From: Pohlia nutans
Lineage: Eukaryota; Streptophyta; Bryopsida; Bryales; Mniaceae
Length of the DNA: 64,000 bases
Direction of reading: 5' to 3'
NCBI GenBank assembly: GCA_022496805.1
Contig: CM040090.1
Span: 18,966,001 to 19,030,000, forward strand
In this document: positions 1-14,784 of the stretch, one piece after another
How the letters are laid out: each line of letters begins with the position of its first letter
Position numbering within the stretch: the stretch's first letter is position 1
Translations under genes and position numbers: made by a program
Notes under the pieces: generated by a model
Told to the model about the DNA's origin: nothing
The model's input: only the letters and a program-made list of their open reading frames with translations
The model's database searches: none

Positions 1-168
1 AAACTTTTTTGAAATCCCTCTTTCCAAGGCTCCCTACAAGCACACCCTAGGCTATGTTTCCGAACCCTTTGCATTCCCTACGGATGAACGCTTTCTATGT
101 AGGATACCCTACACCCTCTAATTTTTGCATAGAAAGTCAAGATTCACTGCAAACATTACAAGTCCAAT
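1..168. other. AT-rich sequence, no feature
   Basis: I see no gene or repeat boundary here. Short open frames on both strands show no coding bias or recognisable motif. Confidence 0.4.
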
Positions 169-1311
169 GGATGTTTTTATGGTACGGTCTACTAGAATTG
201 TTGTCCTGGTGCACTCTTTTGAAGATTTTGAGAATTTGAAAAATCCATTTTGAAGAGAGAGAAATATTTTTTGAGATATGATGAACCATACCAATAAAAG
301 AAAAAAGAAAGTTGATAGAAAATAAAAAAATTGTCATTATATTTTAATGGAGGATAATACAAAGGGTAAACTAGTGCATTGTCATAGTGCATAACATGCA
401 CTGTAATTCTAAAATACAAGGAGAACAAAGGATTTTCAGTGGACTTTTAACCCCTAAACGTACCGATCCTTTGAATACAAGTAGATGCTAGCCTCAAAAA
501 TAGATATTAGCATGGCTCAAATGTATATGAGGTGTACATGAGAGAATCATTGCAAGCATAAAATCTACCCAAATTTTTTGTCATACTTGCATTTGGAGGC
601 CTCTCCAATATTATCAACATCTCCCCATCACAAGAGATTTACTCTAATTGGTAGAGAATTTAATAGGCTTACAAAGGTGACTTTGATGAAAGTCATCCGA
701 GACTGTATGAGAAAGTTACAAGGCTTTGAATCTGTTCGTGATCCAGTTTCTGAACGCTGGGACGTTTAGAGGTTAAGCTATGAAGTTTCCAGTGTTCAAA
801 TATATGAAGAAGAATATCTTCCAATTTTTTTAATTTTTTTTGAATTCATTAAAGTTTCAAATTTTAAAATGTGTTATTCTTGGGAGGGATGAATTGATTC
901 TCTATTTTTTAAAAACTCTTTTGATGGATTTCTTTTTTGAATTTACTCAAGAATGAAATTATGAAAGTTGGCGTATTTTTAGATTTTAAATATAGAATCA
1001 AATATGAACTATATTTATGTTCCAAGTTTGATCATAAATTGGTAAAAATGTTATTAAAATGGGAGTTTTGATACTCAAAATATACAACATAAAATCAGTT
1101 AAACATTCTAAAATTTTATTTTTTTGGATAATATGTACATAAATCTAGAAGTTGGTTTAATTACTCATTTTTCATTGAATCATTGCTGCATAATTTTCAA
1201 ATTGGTTTGAAAGTTAACTTTTTAAACAAAATGCTCAAAGTGCACAAATGTGCACCAAAATGTAGTTAGTTCACCAAGAGGAATTAGTGGACCGTACCAT
1301 ACAAACGCCCC
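169..1311. repeat. TIR element, family Z, copy 1
   Basis: The two ends are inverted copies: the left end reads TGTTTTTATGGTACGG and the right end reads CCGTACCATACAAACG near 1291-1306. A related element in the opposite orientation lies at about 31324-32438 and shares internal segments such as TTTTGATACTCAAAA near 1065. Without its nested MITE at 447-776 this copy is about 815 bp. No transposase is encoded. I found no convincing target duplication, so the superfamily is unknown. Confidence 0.6.
447..776. mobile_element. piggyBac-like MITE (TTAA ends)
   Basis: The element is bounded by TTAA at 447-450 and 773-776. The left end reads CCCCTAAACGTACC and the right end reads GGGACGTTTAGAGG, which are inverted repeats of each other. 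It is 330 bp long and sits inside the 169-1311 element, so it inserted later. It carries no coding sequence. Confidence 0.75.
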
Positions 1312-2603
1312 TAAACCCTAACAAAAGATAGCCACTACGAATCTTTCTAAGCTGGGTTTGAGCTCCATATGTTTTGTGAAACCATTACCTCCAGCATCTC
1401 CATTTCTGGTTGCAGATGAAGAACAACAATGAGCGAGCACAAGGATGGTGGAAAGACAACCGAATGAGCATAAGCATGGGCAATGGCGGAGGGGCACCTA
1501 CGAGGGCAAGAAGGGTGTTCATGCGACGAGAAAAGTAAGGTAGAAGCACCAGAAACTGCTAGGTACCCACCTATAAAAGCACTTGTTTCAACTTCAGGAG
1601 TTCCTAATCTAGTTATCACAAGCATTAATTGTGAATACCAAGTTAGCAATCTGATTGGACTAGATTATTGGTACACCTACTAACATCAATAGTGGTTTAT
1701 GCATATTAAGTTTGAAAATTTATAACAAAATCATACGTTGTGAAAAAATTAATTAAAATTTGAGCTTGGTTATTAAACCCAAAGTTTTATATGATGCAAT
1801 TTTTTATCATTGAAAATGAGCGCTCCATGTACGTTGAAATGCTTAAACTGACGACAAATGTATCCCTTACCTTATGAGGCAGAAGGCAGGAGTGGTGGGA
1901 AGGTGGTTCGGGAGGCGGGAGATGGCGCTTGCAGGATGTTGCTCTCCGTAATCTTCTTAGAGTACAGTGCACATTTGTAATATGTACAGGTTTGTGCCAC
2001 AGTACACTCACGTCCTGCTCAGTTGCAAAAGTTCAGGTGACTTCTATAAAGATGTGTCATATCACCTTTTACATCTCCATGAGATGCGTGATGACAAGCA
2101 GCGGAATGACACCTATCATAAATTAAGCAGTCCGCTGTACTGTACTGTACAATACAATGTTGATATGTAGGGCATGGCTGAGGGCAGCATTCATTTGCTT
2201 CAGATTTTCTCAGGGGTATTGGTAAGTTATGGACTACAACTTTGGCTTCTGTTCACAGTCCTGGAAGTTTTTTGAGCTTTACCGGTTACTTTCCTTTCAT
2301 TCCAAGATTGAACCAGTTTTTCAAGTGTGGAGTCCGGTTATTTTCTCTATTTAATATATAAAATAGAATGTTTTTAGCTTTTTCACCCGGTTTTTAGCCG
2401 CTCCTTCTAAATTCCAATCGGTTTTTTAAAAAATCAACCGGCTCATCTTACACTAGCTGCCGGTTCTCCCCGTTCATTGCTTCTGTTTACCCCACTGAGG
2501 GCTTCGTCTCCAGTCTTTGACTTTGAAGATTAATGATGAATTAATGATCTACAAGAATGACAGCCTGAATGCAGTGATTGACAACACATTTAGATGCTAC
2601 CGG
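1312..2603. other. Intergenic, no gene recognised
   Basis: The stretch 1370-2130 is less AT-rich and has short open frames on both strands (for example 1347-1649 minus), but none resembles a known family. Nothing else is supportable here. Confidence 0.35.
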
Positions 2604-2606
2604 TAC

Positions 2607-2747
2607 TAAGGTAAATCACCCTATTTTTTGCCATGATTCAGAAGTCGCCCTATTTGTGCCATTATCTATTATTACTGTGCATATTAGTGAGATATTGATC
2701 ATTGAGTGGCATAAAGTTTCATGGTATAAATAGGGTGGTTTACCTTA
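2607..2747. mobile_element. Short MITE, TAAGGTA ends
   Basis: The ends TAAGGTAAATCACCCTATT and its inverse (near 2729-2747) flank a core of about 80 bp. A possible TAC duplication lies at 2604-2606 and 2748-2750. The element at 62215-62639 also starts (C)TAAGGTA and may be related. Confidence 0.6.
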
Positions 2748-2793
2748 TACAAGTGGCTCAATGCAAGAGTGTTTGATGTGTTGTATATAATTC

Positions 2794-2830
2794 TTAACCC
2801 TTAAGCGTGAAAGGAGCCCCGTAAGGCCAT
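2794..2830 (+). repeat. Unpaired piggyBac-like terminus
   Basis: TTAA at 2794 is followed by CCCTTAAGCGTG, which resembles the paired TTAA elements elsewhere in the window. I could not find a matching right end, so this is probably a truncated or decayed copy. Confidence 0.4.
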
Positions 2831-4447
2831 ATTTGGTCGTTTTTTAGTCAAATGTTAATTTTCACCTAGTTCCTAATTTCAAATGAAAATGGTCCCAACT
2901 ACGAAAGTGTGGGATTATCTTCTACTTTTTAGTCCAATTTACCATTCTTCAAAATTGTTAAAATTTTGTTTTTTACAAGACTTTAAAGCCAACTCAAAAC
3001 CCCAATATTCCAATATACACTAAAGAAAAAGTTTTTCTATCAATTTTCTTTTAATTTAAATTGAAGAAGCATGCCACCTACACCTTGTTCATCACAATTA
3101 TTTACTATTTCCCTAAAATTTTCATACTATTCTGAGCATTTTTTTATTTTCATACAATACAAGATAAACAGAGCCCTACGAGCAGAGGTTATACAAATTA
3201 TTGCGGTTTTTCATTCATTTTGAATTGCTGTGCGATAAAGATCTTGGTTACTTGAGAGGAGAGTAGATTAGAAGAACTTGTGAGTGAAATAGCATGGGCA
3301 CCTCATCATCTGAAGATATATGAGAAAATTGCAGTTTCTGTTAATTGCAGTTCATCATCATTTTCTGGTAATTGCAGTTCTGATCCTTGGAGATTCTCCA
3401 GCTTGTGATATCTTTAGTTGACGAAATGAGGACAGGGGAGGACATGGGAAATCGTATTTGATAAGCTGAAGAAGTGTAGATGAGATTAATCAATTAATAC
3501 ATTCAACACTAGTAGGTACCACCATAACCTCTACAATCTTCATTCTACTTAGTGTCATCTCTGATTCAATATAAAGTCACATTAGTGCGTGATAGAGTAA
3601 ATGTTTTCTTTTTGTTACATATGAAATTTAGGAGTTAGGACCACCATCACCGGTATAAAATAAATCAATAAGTACAATACAATATCATACTTCGATAGTG
3701 ATAGGACTACAAAATAGTTTATCATGCAGTAAATAGAATGAAGAGTGTACTACCGTATGCACCACCATTCAACACTACTAAGCATTACCGTTCAACACTA
3801 AAATTTACCCGAAGTTACTATCGGCTGTCAGGGTACGAATGCATCAAAGTTTGATTGTGACACCACTGATGATTAAATTAGCAAGTTGAGGTCTGATAAC
3901 AGTCCATCAAAAGTTCTTATTAGATGCAATGGTTAGTGAAGATTCTGATTTAAAAACCTACTGGTACCGGTAGTGTTCATAAAAGTATCAAGCTATTATC
4001 ACGTCTAAAAAGAACTTCACGTTCAACACCTGGTGAGTGACACAAATGCATTCCAGCATTAACATACAAAAAGTAATTCCAGACGTACAGTATGAAGCTC
4101 GAAGTTGAGTGCTAGGTGGTTAAGCGAAACTGGTAGGGATATTCTAAAATCGAAAAAGTATCAACGCAACAGTACAACAGACAGACAACATCGAGACTTA
4201 AGGCCACTGCTCAATCTAACTTAAATCCCACATATAGCGTACGAACCTAGAAAAGCCGGCTTGTCCTGAGAGAGTGAACACCTTAGGAAGGAGGTCTCAA
4301 GACAAAACGAAGTCTTTGCCTCGCTATGTTGACATTTACAGTTCGTCACAGGGTCAAATACCAGGGTTCTCAAGTTACAATGTATTGAATCACAGTCCAC
4401 GACGTGGTCACCGACAAACATATATGCACTCACTTTTGCTGGCATTC
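2831..4447. other. AT-rich intergenic and tubulin 3' flank
   Basis: No coding signal is visible. The part nearest 4447 should hold the 3' UTR and polyadenylation region of the minus-strand tubulin gene, but no unambiguous signal could be assigned. Short dispersed words (AATTGCAGTT near 3330-3380, CATTCAACACTA near 3500-3800) recur. Confidence 0.35.
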
Positions 4448-6734
<2,287 letters not shown>

Positions 6735-7013
6735 TCATAACAAGAACAAACTAAAAGTCTAAAACGGAGGACGGTCCAAAACTAACACAAAGAACGCCAA
6801 GATTGACGACCAGAAATCACAAGTTCGCAATTAGCTTCCACAGCAATTAAGCTCCACAAAGCTCATGAAAAAAAACACAGAACAGTGCCAAATCAAGAGC
6901 AATAAAAAGAACTCGTCAATCATTTCAAGTCTTCAATAGAAACTCAGCCAAGACAAAAAAAGTCATGAAAAACAGCATCAAGTCAAAAATAACAGGAGAC
7001 CGTAACAGACTAC

Positions 7014-7456
7014 CTTGCCAAGAACTGGTCGCCGAGTTCCAGAAGTAGCAGATTACTGAACCACACAAAAGCTAGTTAAATTTTCTCACGGAATTGAAAA
7101 ACACACGGAGCTCCGTGCTCTAAGTCTAAAGACGGTCTTGACGCTTTGGAGCACAGACGGGATGGCAGGAATGGCTATGGCTATGGCCAGCTCTTGAAGC
7201 GCAAGCATATGTCTGTTTCAGAACGACAAGCTGCGATAAGAAAAGAGGGGAGGCTCTGAACAGGTCGTTCCAAGAACTGGGCAGCTGTCCGAGCGGGAAA
7301 GAAAGTGCTGACCTGGCAAAGCACCTCGCGGCCATTGGTGGAGACCCAGATCAATGCCACATCGGTCTGCCAGGGCACTCCAAGCGTGGACATTCTCCAC
7401 TGCACTGGCCCAGCCAGTCCAGTGATCTCAGAACCACATTGTGCGACCTCCCACAT
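7014..7456 (-). other. Tubulin 5' flank with exon-like fragment
   Basis: This GC-richer stretch should contain the tubulin leader and promoter. It also holds an open minus-strand frame (7456-7181) that reads like coding sequence around WQTDVALIWVSTNGRE and is followed by a donor-like CAG|GTCAGC near 7310. I do not recognise the family. It may be a gene fragment cut off on its 5' side by the repeat starting at 7447, or a chance open frame in a GC-rich promoter. Confidence 0.3.
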
Positions 7457-7709
7457 AAATGGTATTACTTTTGCTACCTAGTGCATACAATACTCACGAT
7501 ACCTCTATAATATCCGGCAATACCCTTGATATATTAAGGTGATACCATGATGATATCCACCGATATCACCTCATGAAGTTGCTACATATTTATATCATGA
7601 TGAGCATTCTTGCTACGTTTCAATTTTTTTTCATTTTCTTTCTTTGTATGTTTAGCAGCCCCATCTTTTTGGTAGAAATCCAGCTAATTTTAGCCAGTTT
7701 TGAGATCAC
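7447..7709. repeat. 260-bp dispersed repeat, copy 1
   Basis: This block is nearly identical to 18970-19246 in the same orientation (shared words include ATATCCGGCAATACCC and GCAGCCCCATCTTTTTGG). Both copies lie upstream of minus-strand genes, tubulin here and the WD40 gene there. No terminal inverted repeat was found. Confidence 0.8.
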
Positions 7710-8465
7710 CACTGCTTCAGGAGCTTTGAGTTCAAATCCCTTGCAAGGGTTTGCCTGCCTCAAGAGAATGAAACTCTGTTGCAACAGTTCAGTTTGGTTG
7801 CAAACTGAAAGAAAGAAAGTCTGTTGTAACAGATCAACGAGATTCATCGTTCTCAGCTTAAGTTAACTTACAGTGAAACAGACGATGGGGGAGGAAATCA
7901 GGGCTAAGCCAATGGAACTCCCCTACAGGGATCCCTCGTCTGCTCCACATGACTGCCACTTGTGCAGATACTCAACCAAAAGATCCCACAACACAGACGC
8001 TTTTTTGTTTATTTTTAAGATATCTATGTTGTTACAGGAGCCAGCAGCCGAAATAGCAGAACTCTGTCAGGAGCCAGAGTAGCCAGTCTTGTAGACTTGC
8101 ACTCTCACTAACTTATCGGTGAGCGCTTGAGCTCAAAGTTACATTACAACAGACACAAGGCTGCATTACTGAGTGCGAGTGTGGCGAGAGTGTGGTTTCA
8201 CTTTGTGGCATCAACCCTAGGCTGACTTGGCTTCTCCCACGGGTGAGTGAGCTCCACTTTGTTCCTCAGTCCTTTGCCCATGTCATCAGAATCTCCTCTT
8301 TTCGTGTTTGGCACTTGTGTCCGTGATGCATTCATGCGCTCCTGTTTGCGTTTTGAGTTCTTTGGATCGTTGCAGTGTGTGTTGTGAGTTTAGTGTTGTG
8401 TGTGAGAAGATTTGGAGCTTCTGCATTCCTCTTCGGAAGTTCGTTGCTTGGTTTCGGTCCCATTG

Positions 8466-8472
8466 TATAAAG
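8466..8472 (+). promoter_or_regulatory. TATA box, RETICULATA-related gene
   Basis: TATAAAG lies about 660 bp upstream of the coding start. Downstream, a probable leader intron runs from the donor at 8586 (GG|GTATGT) to the acceptor CAG ending at 9083. The first ATG after the TATA box (8527) would open a short upstream frame that closes soon after splicing. Confidence 0.4.
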
Positions 8473-8677
8473 CCTTAGGTTTTGGTTTCTTTTGGAAGAG
8501 TGTTTAGGTTTGTATGGGCGTCTAGAATGGCTTCCGAACAACTTTTAGAGCATGCATTTGGGGCGTTCTTGGATACGGTTGTAGGGTATGTCACTGCCGT
8601 CGTTTATTGTTTCTCAGCACTTAGGAATGGTTCATAAATGTATAGAGTTCTGCTACCCAATGAAAATGAGACACATG

Positions 8678-8705
8678 TTAACCCTTAAGGACCAAGAAGC
8701 CTGAA
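8678..8705 (+). repeat. Unpaired piggyBac-like terminus
   Basis: TTAA at 8678 followed by CCCTTAAGGACCAAG closely matches the left end of the 4.4-kb piggyBac-like element at 45506 (CCCCTAAAGGACCAAG). No right partner is visible. It lies inside the inferred leader intron of the neighbouring gene. Confidence 0.45.
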
Positions 8706-9127
8706 CTGAACTGAAGCCTGATAGGGTTTCAAGTACTGAGGATTACACAGAGGATTATGCTGAAGATTATGTGCAAAGAAAGTTATTTGGAAAGAGACAT
8801 GAAATTATACATTTCTATGGAGATTCTTGCAATTAGCCGTTTGTTAACAATTGAAAAGGAAAATGAGGGTGACGGCAGTTTTGAATGACGTTGGAGATGT
8901 TACGGGGTCCACTCTGGTTGTCAGCATTCAAGAAATTTTTAAGATCGTATTTTCCAGTTGTTAGCTTTCAACATGTTTTGGGAATGCTCCAACATTTAAT
9001 TTAATAGCCCTTTAGGCTGCCTTTTTTGCAATATTTTGTAGTAGATCTTCTCATCTTCAAACCGTGCTATGCTTGTGTTCCAGGACCCTTATAGCAACAT
9101 CATAGAGCAGCGGTTTGGATTCTCGTT

Positions 9128-12100
9128 ATGGCTTCAGCTATGGCTGGTCTGATAGCCCAGCCTTCACTCCAGGGCATCACACAAGCTTCTCTGCCCTCTG
9201 TGAAATCCTCTAATATCTCCAGACCGCGTGTCTCGTGCTCTCTTGCATTTACCTCCAAATCTGGATTTGGAAAGCACATAACCATTTCAGGTACTTGCTC
9301 TTCCTGGCCCTTACAGAACATCGTTATTCATGTTTCAATGATGCCAGTGGGCTTGTGTTCCATTCAGAGTTTTCAGATGGGGTTCCTCATCAGAAAAAAG
9401 GACTCCCAGCTTAATGTTGGCATTAGATTCATACAATCCTCATGTTGAGTAATTTTTAGTGTAAGGTAAAGGCATCTAAAACCGCACATTTAAGGGATTG
9501 TGCTTGAATTTTTTTTGAAAATTAAATTGGGACTATTTTTGGCTGATAGACAGATAAGATTCTTAAGGAAAATTTGATTCTTTTCTTTCAATTAAGATGT
9601 AATTTATATGAATTTTGAAAGTGAAAAGTTAGTCATACCTCACTTGTGCATATGAGTGTTGGTTTACCCCAGACAAAAAGTATCATGAATTGCATCCTAG
9701 ACGACCCCAATTTTGCCCACTTGTGGAAGCCTTATGATTGAACGACAAGTGGTCGGATTTAGTTTCCTTTAGGTTCCTTGGGTAGCGATAGATGTGGTGC
9801 CTGCAGGATTTGGTTTTTTTTTTTTCTTATTTATTTATTTATTTATTACAGGGGGCGGGGGGGGGGGGTGGTGGGTTTAAGGTGTCTCCACCTTTAACCT
9901 CTAAAGGACCAATCAACCCAATTATGCTTGATTTTTGGTCAAAGGCCCCAAAAATCAAGTGTCTTAGCTTTATTGTAGTTGGTGTTTTCATTTGATGTTT
10001 AAGTTAAGTTATGATACATTTTTTGACCGTTGGGATTGGAGAATAAACTTCATTTGAAGCTTTTCCACCGTTGAGAACTTTGAATTTTGAGTGTCCAAAA
10101 TATAAAGGGCTTTCTAAAGATGCTTCAATCATAAGTCTCTTTTAATTTCTTCACCTTCAATTTTTTACTCCATGTAAATATAACTTTTATCTACCTTAAA
10201 TATAATTTTTGATATTAAATTTGACAAAAGCATATTTATTTTGAATTTTTACCTTGTTTACATCATAAAATTTGTAAATATTCAAAATATCTTCCAATCA
10301 TGTTGAAAATTCTGTCATACCTTCATAATGTCGATGATTATCTATGAAAAATTATAAATCATTCAATGTGATATTTAAAGTATGCAAATTATAGTGCTTT
10401 GACTTTTACAAAAGAGGTGAGGACCTTTAGGGATTAACTGAATGATGCTAATTGAATGTTAATTTGACAGTTGTGTCTAGTCTTGGCATTAACTTGAAAC
10501 TATTAAGTTAACATCAAGTCAACATTATGTTAACATTTAACACTGGTACATCAACTTCTTGCTCATCAACAAAGCCTGCTCTTCTCCAGGAAAAGCAAAT
10601 TCGTCACTCTCACGCGCCTCGGCGTCTTCAGTACCGCTGGGAGGCGATGAGCCAAGGTTGGATCTGGGAGGTGGCGGAAATGGAGCCGGCCTTGGAGGGG
10701 GTCATTCAGGCGGTCAGTGAAAATTGTGCAAATTTGTTCAAATTTTATCCAAGTGGCTACAAAAAATTATTTGATGCTAATGTTTACTCTTTTTTTTTTT
10801 AGAATTAACCACTACTTTGCAGTCAAATGGCTTCTCCCAATAGGGTGAACTTAGCCAATCTTATACTATATATATAATAATTTGCTACAAATGTATTAAG
10901 GATTCTAAAATATTTTGCCAAAATTGGCTATCTTCACATCTATGACAATTTTGCTAAAGAGGCTGAAATTCCGCACTTCACTGCAGGCGGTGGGGGTGGA
11001 GGTGATTCGTATGGAAAAGGAGAAAGTGAAGGGAGATCTCCTGGTGGAATATTCGGTGGTTTGTGGAATGGCTGGAACGACAGGGTTCGTGCAGACCCGC
11101 AATTTCCATTCAAGGTGTTGATGGAAGAAATCGTGGGTGTTGGGGCATGCGTTCTGGGTAACTCTCCCCCCCCCCAAACTTCATTTCACTTTAATTAGTT
11201 GGAAGGAACAAGAGTTCTCAAATTTATAAAAAATTGGGATTGGCTTTCACTGCCTATTATTACTTTGTGTGTATACATTATCTTCATATGCATTCAACTC
11301 TACTTAACCAAAGACTTTTCTACTACATGCATCTTTTTAAACACATATCATGTGGATACAAGAAGTGAAGTGGAATTGACTTGTAGGCTTTTTCCTCTTT
11401 ACACCTTTTGAAGTATTAGAATTTCCTCTTGTATAAGGGCCTCCTTCCATGTGGGGATCGGTTGGGTGGAAGGCACTAGAAGACAAGAGTTGAGGTCTCA
11501 AGAACCACCCATGCTCCACCCATTTCGGTACAAATGAAATTTATACTCTTGAATCCTCCTGTTTCCACCCATTTCGGTAGAGCTTCCTCCTTTTGAGGAC
11601 CGGCCACCCACCCACATGGAAGCCTGCCCTAAGAAACATGGAAGAAGTCTGTTTCTTTATTTCACTTGCAAGGTGGTAGATAGAAGGGATGCATGCTGAC
11701 CATGCTGACCTATACGTTTTGTTTTATAATAAAGTGGACTAGGTACCACATTTTTTAATGAATGCATCACGCATGCAGGTGACATGGCGACGCGGCCAAA
11801 CTTTGGATTGAACGAGCTGGACTTCGTCTTCTGCACACTTGTGGTGGGTGCCATTCTCAACTTCAGTTTGATGTACATGTTGGCCCCAACCAGCGCTATG
11901 GGAGCCGCAGCGACGCACCTTCCGGGCATCTTCGCCAGCTGCCCCACTGGGCACATGTTTGAGGCTGGATCCTACTCTTTACTTGACCGTGCAGGCACTT
12001 TCGTGTACAAAGGTGGGCAGTTTGCAGTGGTGGGATTCTTTGCAGGCCTTGTCGGTACCGCCGTCTCCAATACGTTGTTGATGGTGAGGAAGAAGCTGGA

Positions 12101-12413
12101 CCCGGACTTTGTTGTGCAGAATGAGGCTCCCCCCACCCTTTTGAACGCTGCCACTTGGGCTCTTCACATGGGCTTGAGCAGCAACTCAAGATACCAGTCC
12201 CTCAATGGTCTCGAATTTGCTCTTGCAAATAAACTCTCTCCTCCCGTGTTCAAATCCGGTGTGTTTGTGCTCCGTGCTCTCAACAATGTCGTTGGCGGCA
12301 TGTCTTTTGTTCTCCTTGCCCGCGTCACAGGCTCCCAGAAGAAGTCTGCCTCTCCTGTTGAGGAAGCAGAGGAGAAATTGTTGGAAGTTGTGGATGAAAA
12401 GAGACTAGTGTAA
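9128..12413 (+). CDS. RETICULATA-related protein (DUF3411), plastid
   Basis: Four exons, 9128-9290, 10590-10712, 10987-11157 and 11779-12413, join in frame through GT-AG junctions to give 363 residues. The first 50 or so residues are rich in S, T, A and basic residues with few acidic ones, a chloroplast transit peptide. Exons 2-3 encode a glycine-rich linker. From exon 3 the DUF3411 core follows, with RVRADPQFPFKVLMEE, then RPNFGLNELDFVF and two or three hydrophobic spans. Arabidopsis relatives (RETICULATA and RETICULATA-RELATED) are plastid envelope-associated proteins needed for normal mesophyll development; their biochemical role is unclear. Intron 1 (9291-10589) is enlarged by a piggyBac-like MITE at 9894-10437. 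The coding frame is intact. The family call is secure; the exact member is not. Confidence 0.93.
9811..9875. repeat. Low-complexity tract in intron 1
   Basis: A T-run is followed by five or so TTTA units and then a G-run. It lies just before the TTAA element in intron 1. Length is likely to vary between alleles and to be error-prone in assembly. Confidence 0.7.
9894..10437. mobile_element. piggyBac-like MITE in RETICULATA intron 1
   Basis: TTAA at 9894-9897 and 10434-10437 bounds a 544-bp element. Ends are CCTCTAAAGGACC and GGACCTTTAGGG. The end sequence matches that of the piggyBac-like element at 45506. A 12-bp palindrome (CTTGATTTTTGG and its inverse, 9927-9959) sits about 30 bp inside the left end. 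Confidence 0.8.
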
Positions 12414-13253
12414 GTTAGATTCACCAGGCTGTTCAGGTTTTTGGAGCTCATGGGTTGCCAAAAGGAGGTAGAGCTATTTTTTCTTGTAGCCAACCGTAAA
12501 CTTTCAGCTTCCAGGTTTGTGACTGCTGTATAATACGGAGTATATTTCAGTCACGGTAGGATTGGCTTTTGTGGTAACCAAAAGTGGTCGTCTTTCAGGT
12601 AGCGGAATAGTGCAGTTGTGAGGCTAAAATTTTCACGGTTTTTCTTTTGGTATGTTGTACCTGATCCTTCATGATCTTGAGATTATAGCTTCACTGTGGT
12701 GTTCAATGAGAAAATTTATTGGTTGACCATGTTCCGGTCTTTTGCGATCATATTCTGTGCACCTCCTTCCACTGAGGTTTGGGAACGTTATGGCAAATTC
12801 ACAGCCGGACCTGGTTTCTTATTTTTGAATGAAACTGTTCCACGAATGTGGTAATGTTTCTTGTGGTTTTCCACTATCACAGCGAATCTTCTAAGAACCT
12901 CGAGCTCTCACTGTAAGTAGTGTGCACAATTGTGTTTCATTGTTATCTGCACTGTTATCTTTCATTATTACTTGTGTTGGAAGTAGAAAAAATCCTCGTA
13001 TTAGTGGGTTTCATACACCACTTACGCTATCTTGAGTGGATCATCTGAGGTTTCATTGATGTTGTAAACGCACGTAGTAGTATCTGGTGAATTGTTTTTT
13101 CCTTCAATTGTTTATAGGGTATGGAGCCCTATCATTGCACGGTCTGGTATCTCAAGTGAAAACTGAAGTGAATTTAATTGAATCAACAATTTAAGATAAT
13201 AGGTGAATTGAAAAGAATTCCCCTCTACTGAAGAGTAAAATTAGGACTCTTTT
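12414..13253. other. 3' flank of RETICULATA-related gene
   Basis: This contains the 3' UTR of the upstream gene and intergenic sequence. No gene or repeat boundary was recognised. Confidence 0.4.
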
Positions 13254-13460
13254 TTAACCCTTAACCGCCTGGGCATCCATTTTTGGACGATGTACAGGTT
13301 TCATCCACGTTTTCTCATCCGTAATGCACTTTTTGCAGTGTGGATTTTTTACTACAGATTTTATGGGAAGTTAGCTTCATGCATATGTGAACCGATTAGA
13401 AAGGAGATGATTTGTAAAATTTCTATGCCTTGTTTTATGTTGTAGTGATTCACCAAAAGT
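13254..13460 (+). repeat. piggyBac-like terminus with family relative
   Basis: TTAA at 13254 is followed by CCCTTAACCGCC. The next 180 bp is related to 59117-59300 (shared words such as TTTCTCATCCGT and AGAAAGGAGATGATTTGT). A right end was not found for either copy. A second possible terminus, TTAACCCATTAGAGCCC, lies near 13796. Confidence 0.5.
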
Positions 13461-13953
13461 TTCTAAGATCTTTGAGTGTGAATGCTTCCACTAGAGATCT
13501 CTTATTTGTAGGTTGTAAAATGAGGGGGGCTTCTCGGCACCCCAAGGAGAGTTGTCCAAGGAAACCAACTAAAATCCAATATTTTACAAAAGCAACTAGT
13601 TTTAGACAAAAACCCATCCGGTTATTACCCATGTTTCACCTAGGTAGCACCCGAGTATCACAAATTTCATGATCTGGATTTTATCTTAAAACTATGAGTT
13701 TCTACCTATAATTTGGCAATTCTATTCAGCTGATTATACATTAGCCTGGCTGTGTATTTAAATGTCACAATTATGGCACTTTAAAACACGTAATGTTAAC
13801 CCATTAGAGCCCAAGTTGGTTCTGGAGAAACCAGTTTTCTGAGTGATATTTTTAAAAACTTTCTCTGTTGAAATTAGGGATACTATTAATACTATTCAAC
13901 CATATAAATGTAAGTATAGCATAATGAAACAAGAGTTGGTTAAATCTTGATAA

Positions 13954-14420
13954 GAGTATCTCCACCCTGCCGCAAAAGAACTACTGCGCCATCTGCTCAT
14001 TGAAGGGCTGCAATCTGGTTTATTTTTGTTGTTGCGCCCACGTCCCCCACCCACGATGGACCTGCAGACACGCCAAAAGGAGTGTCGAGACAAAAAAAGA
14101 AATGTTGATTCTGCGAGCTGTTGATTCGAAAACAGCGACAAGGCAGCAGCCAATGGTGATTGAGTGACTCGGCCTACAGATCCACAAATCCGAAATCTCC
14201 AGCTCCGAATCCCCAGGTGGATTACCCCAAGCCAAGAATATCCCACAACTTAGGTGCAAGAAAGAACACTCTTGCCCACGACGATAGCGATTGGGAAGGC
14301 TTATTTGACAAGGCCTGGACATCAAGGCCAGTTTTGTTGCAAAGGGTGGCCCTATTTTTTTAGCCAGGCTGCGTCAAAGGGCTTCGCGCGTCGCTTTGAC
14401 GCGGCAAGGTGGAGATGCTC
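13954..14420. mobile_element. PIF/Harbinger-like MITE, TAA duplication
   Basis: The ends GAGTATCTCCACC and GGTGGAGATGCTC are inverted repeats that extend to about 19 bp. They are flanked by TAA at 13951-13953 and 14421-14423. A 3-bp TWA duplication with GAGCATCTCC-type ends fits PIF/Harbinger (Tourist-like) MITEs. At 467 bp it is close in size to the element at 40845-41323. No coding capacity. Confidence 0.75.
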
Positions 14421-14784
14421 TAAGATCAAACGATTGGATTGGAAGATTTAATATGTCTTTGGACCGTATAATGCACATTCGAAATGAGATTGTGGAGGGT
14501 GTGAGTTCAAAGTCGAATAGAATTTGGGTGAAATTTTCAAAATTCAAAGTGAAGATGTTTGTGTCAACACCTCTCCATCCCAATCTTTCATGTTAAGAAC
14601 GGACTCACACATAATTAATGTGGATATTATAAGTTAGTGACTTATGCATATACGGGTTAGGACAAAAATTTATACGTTAAAATATGAAGGAGTTGGCACA
14701 TTGATCAAGATCGGAATAGTTACATGGAATATGAAATAGATAAAGCATAATGAAGGGCAATACCAACATAGTACGGACAGAACT

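Noticed and set aside
7725..7750. GTTCAAATCCC, a tRNA B-box-like word
   Set aside because: The flanks do not form a T-stem and no A-box is upstream.
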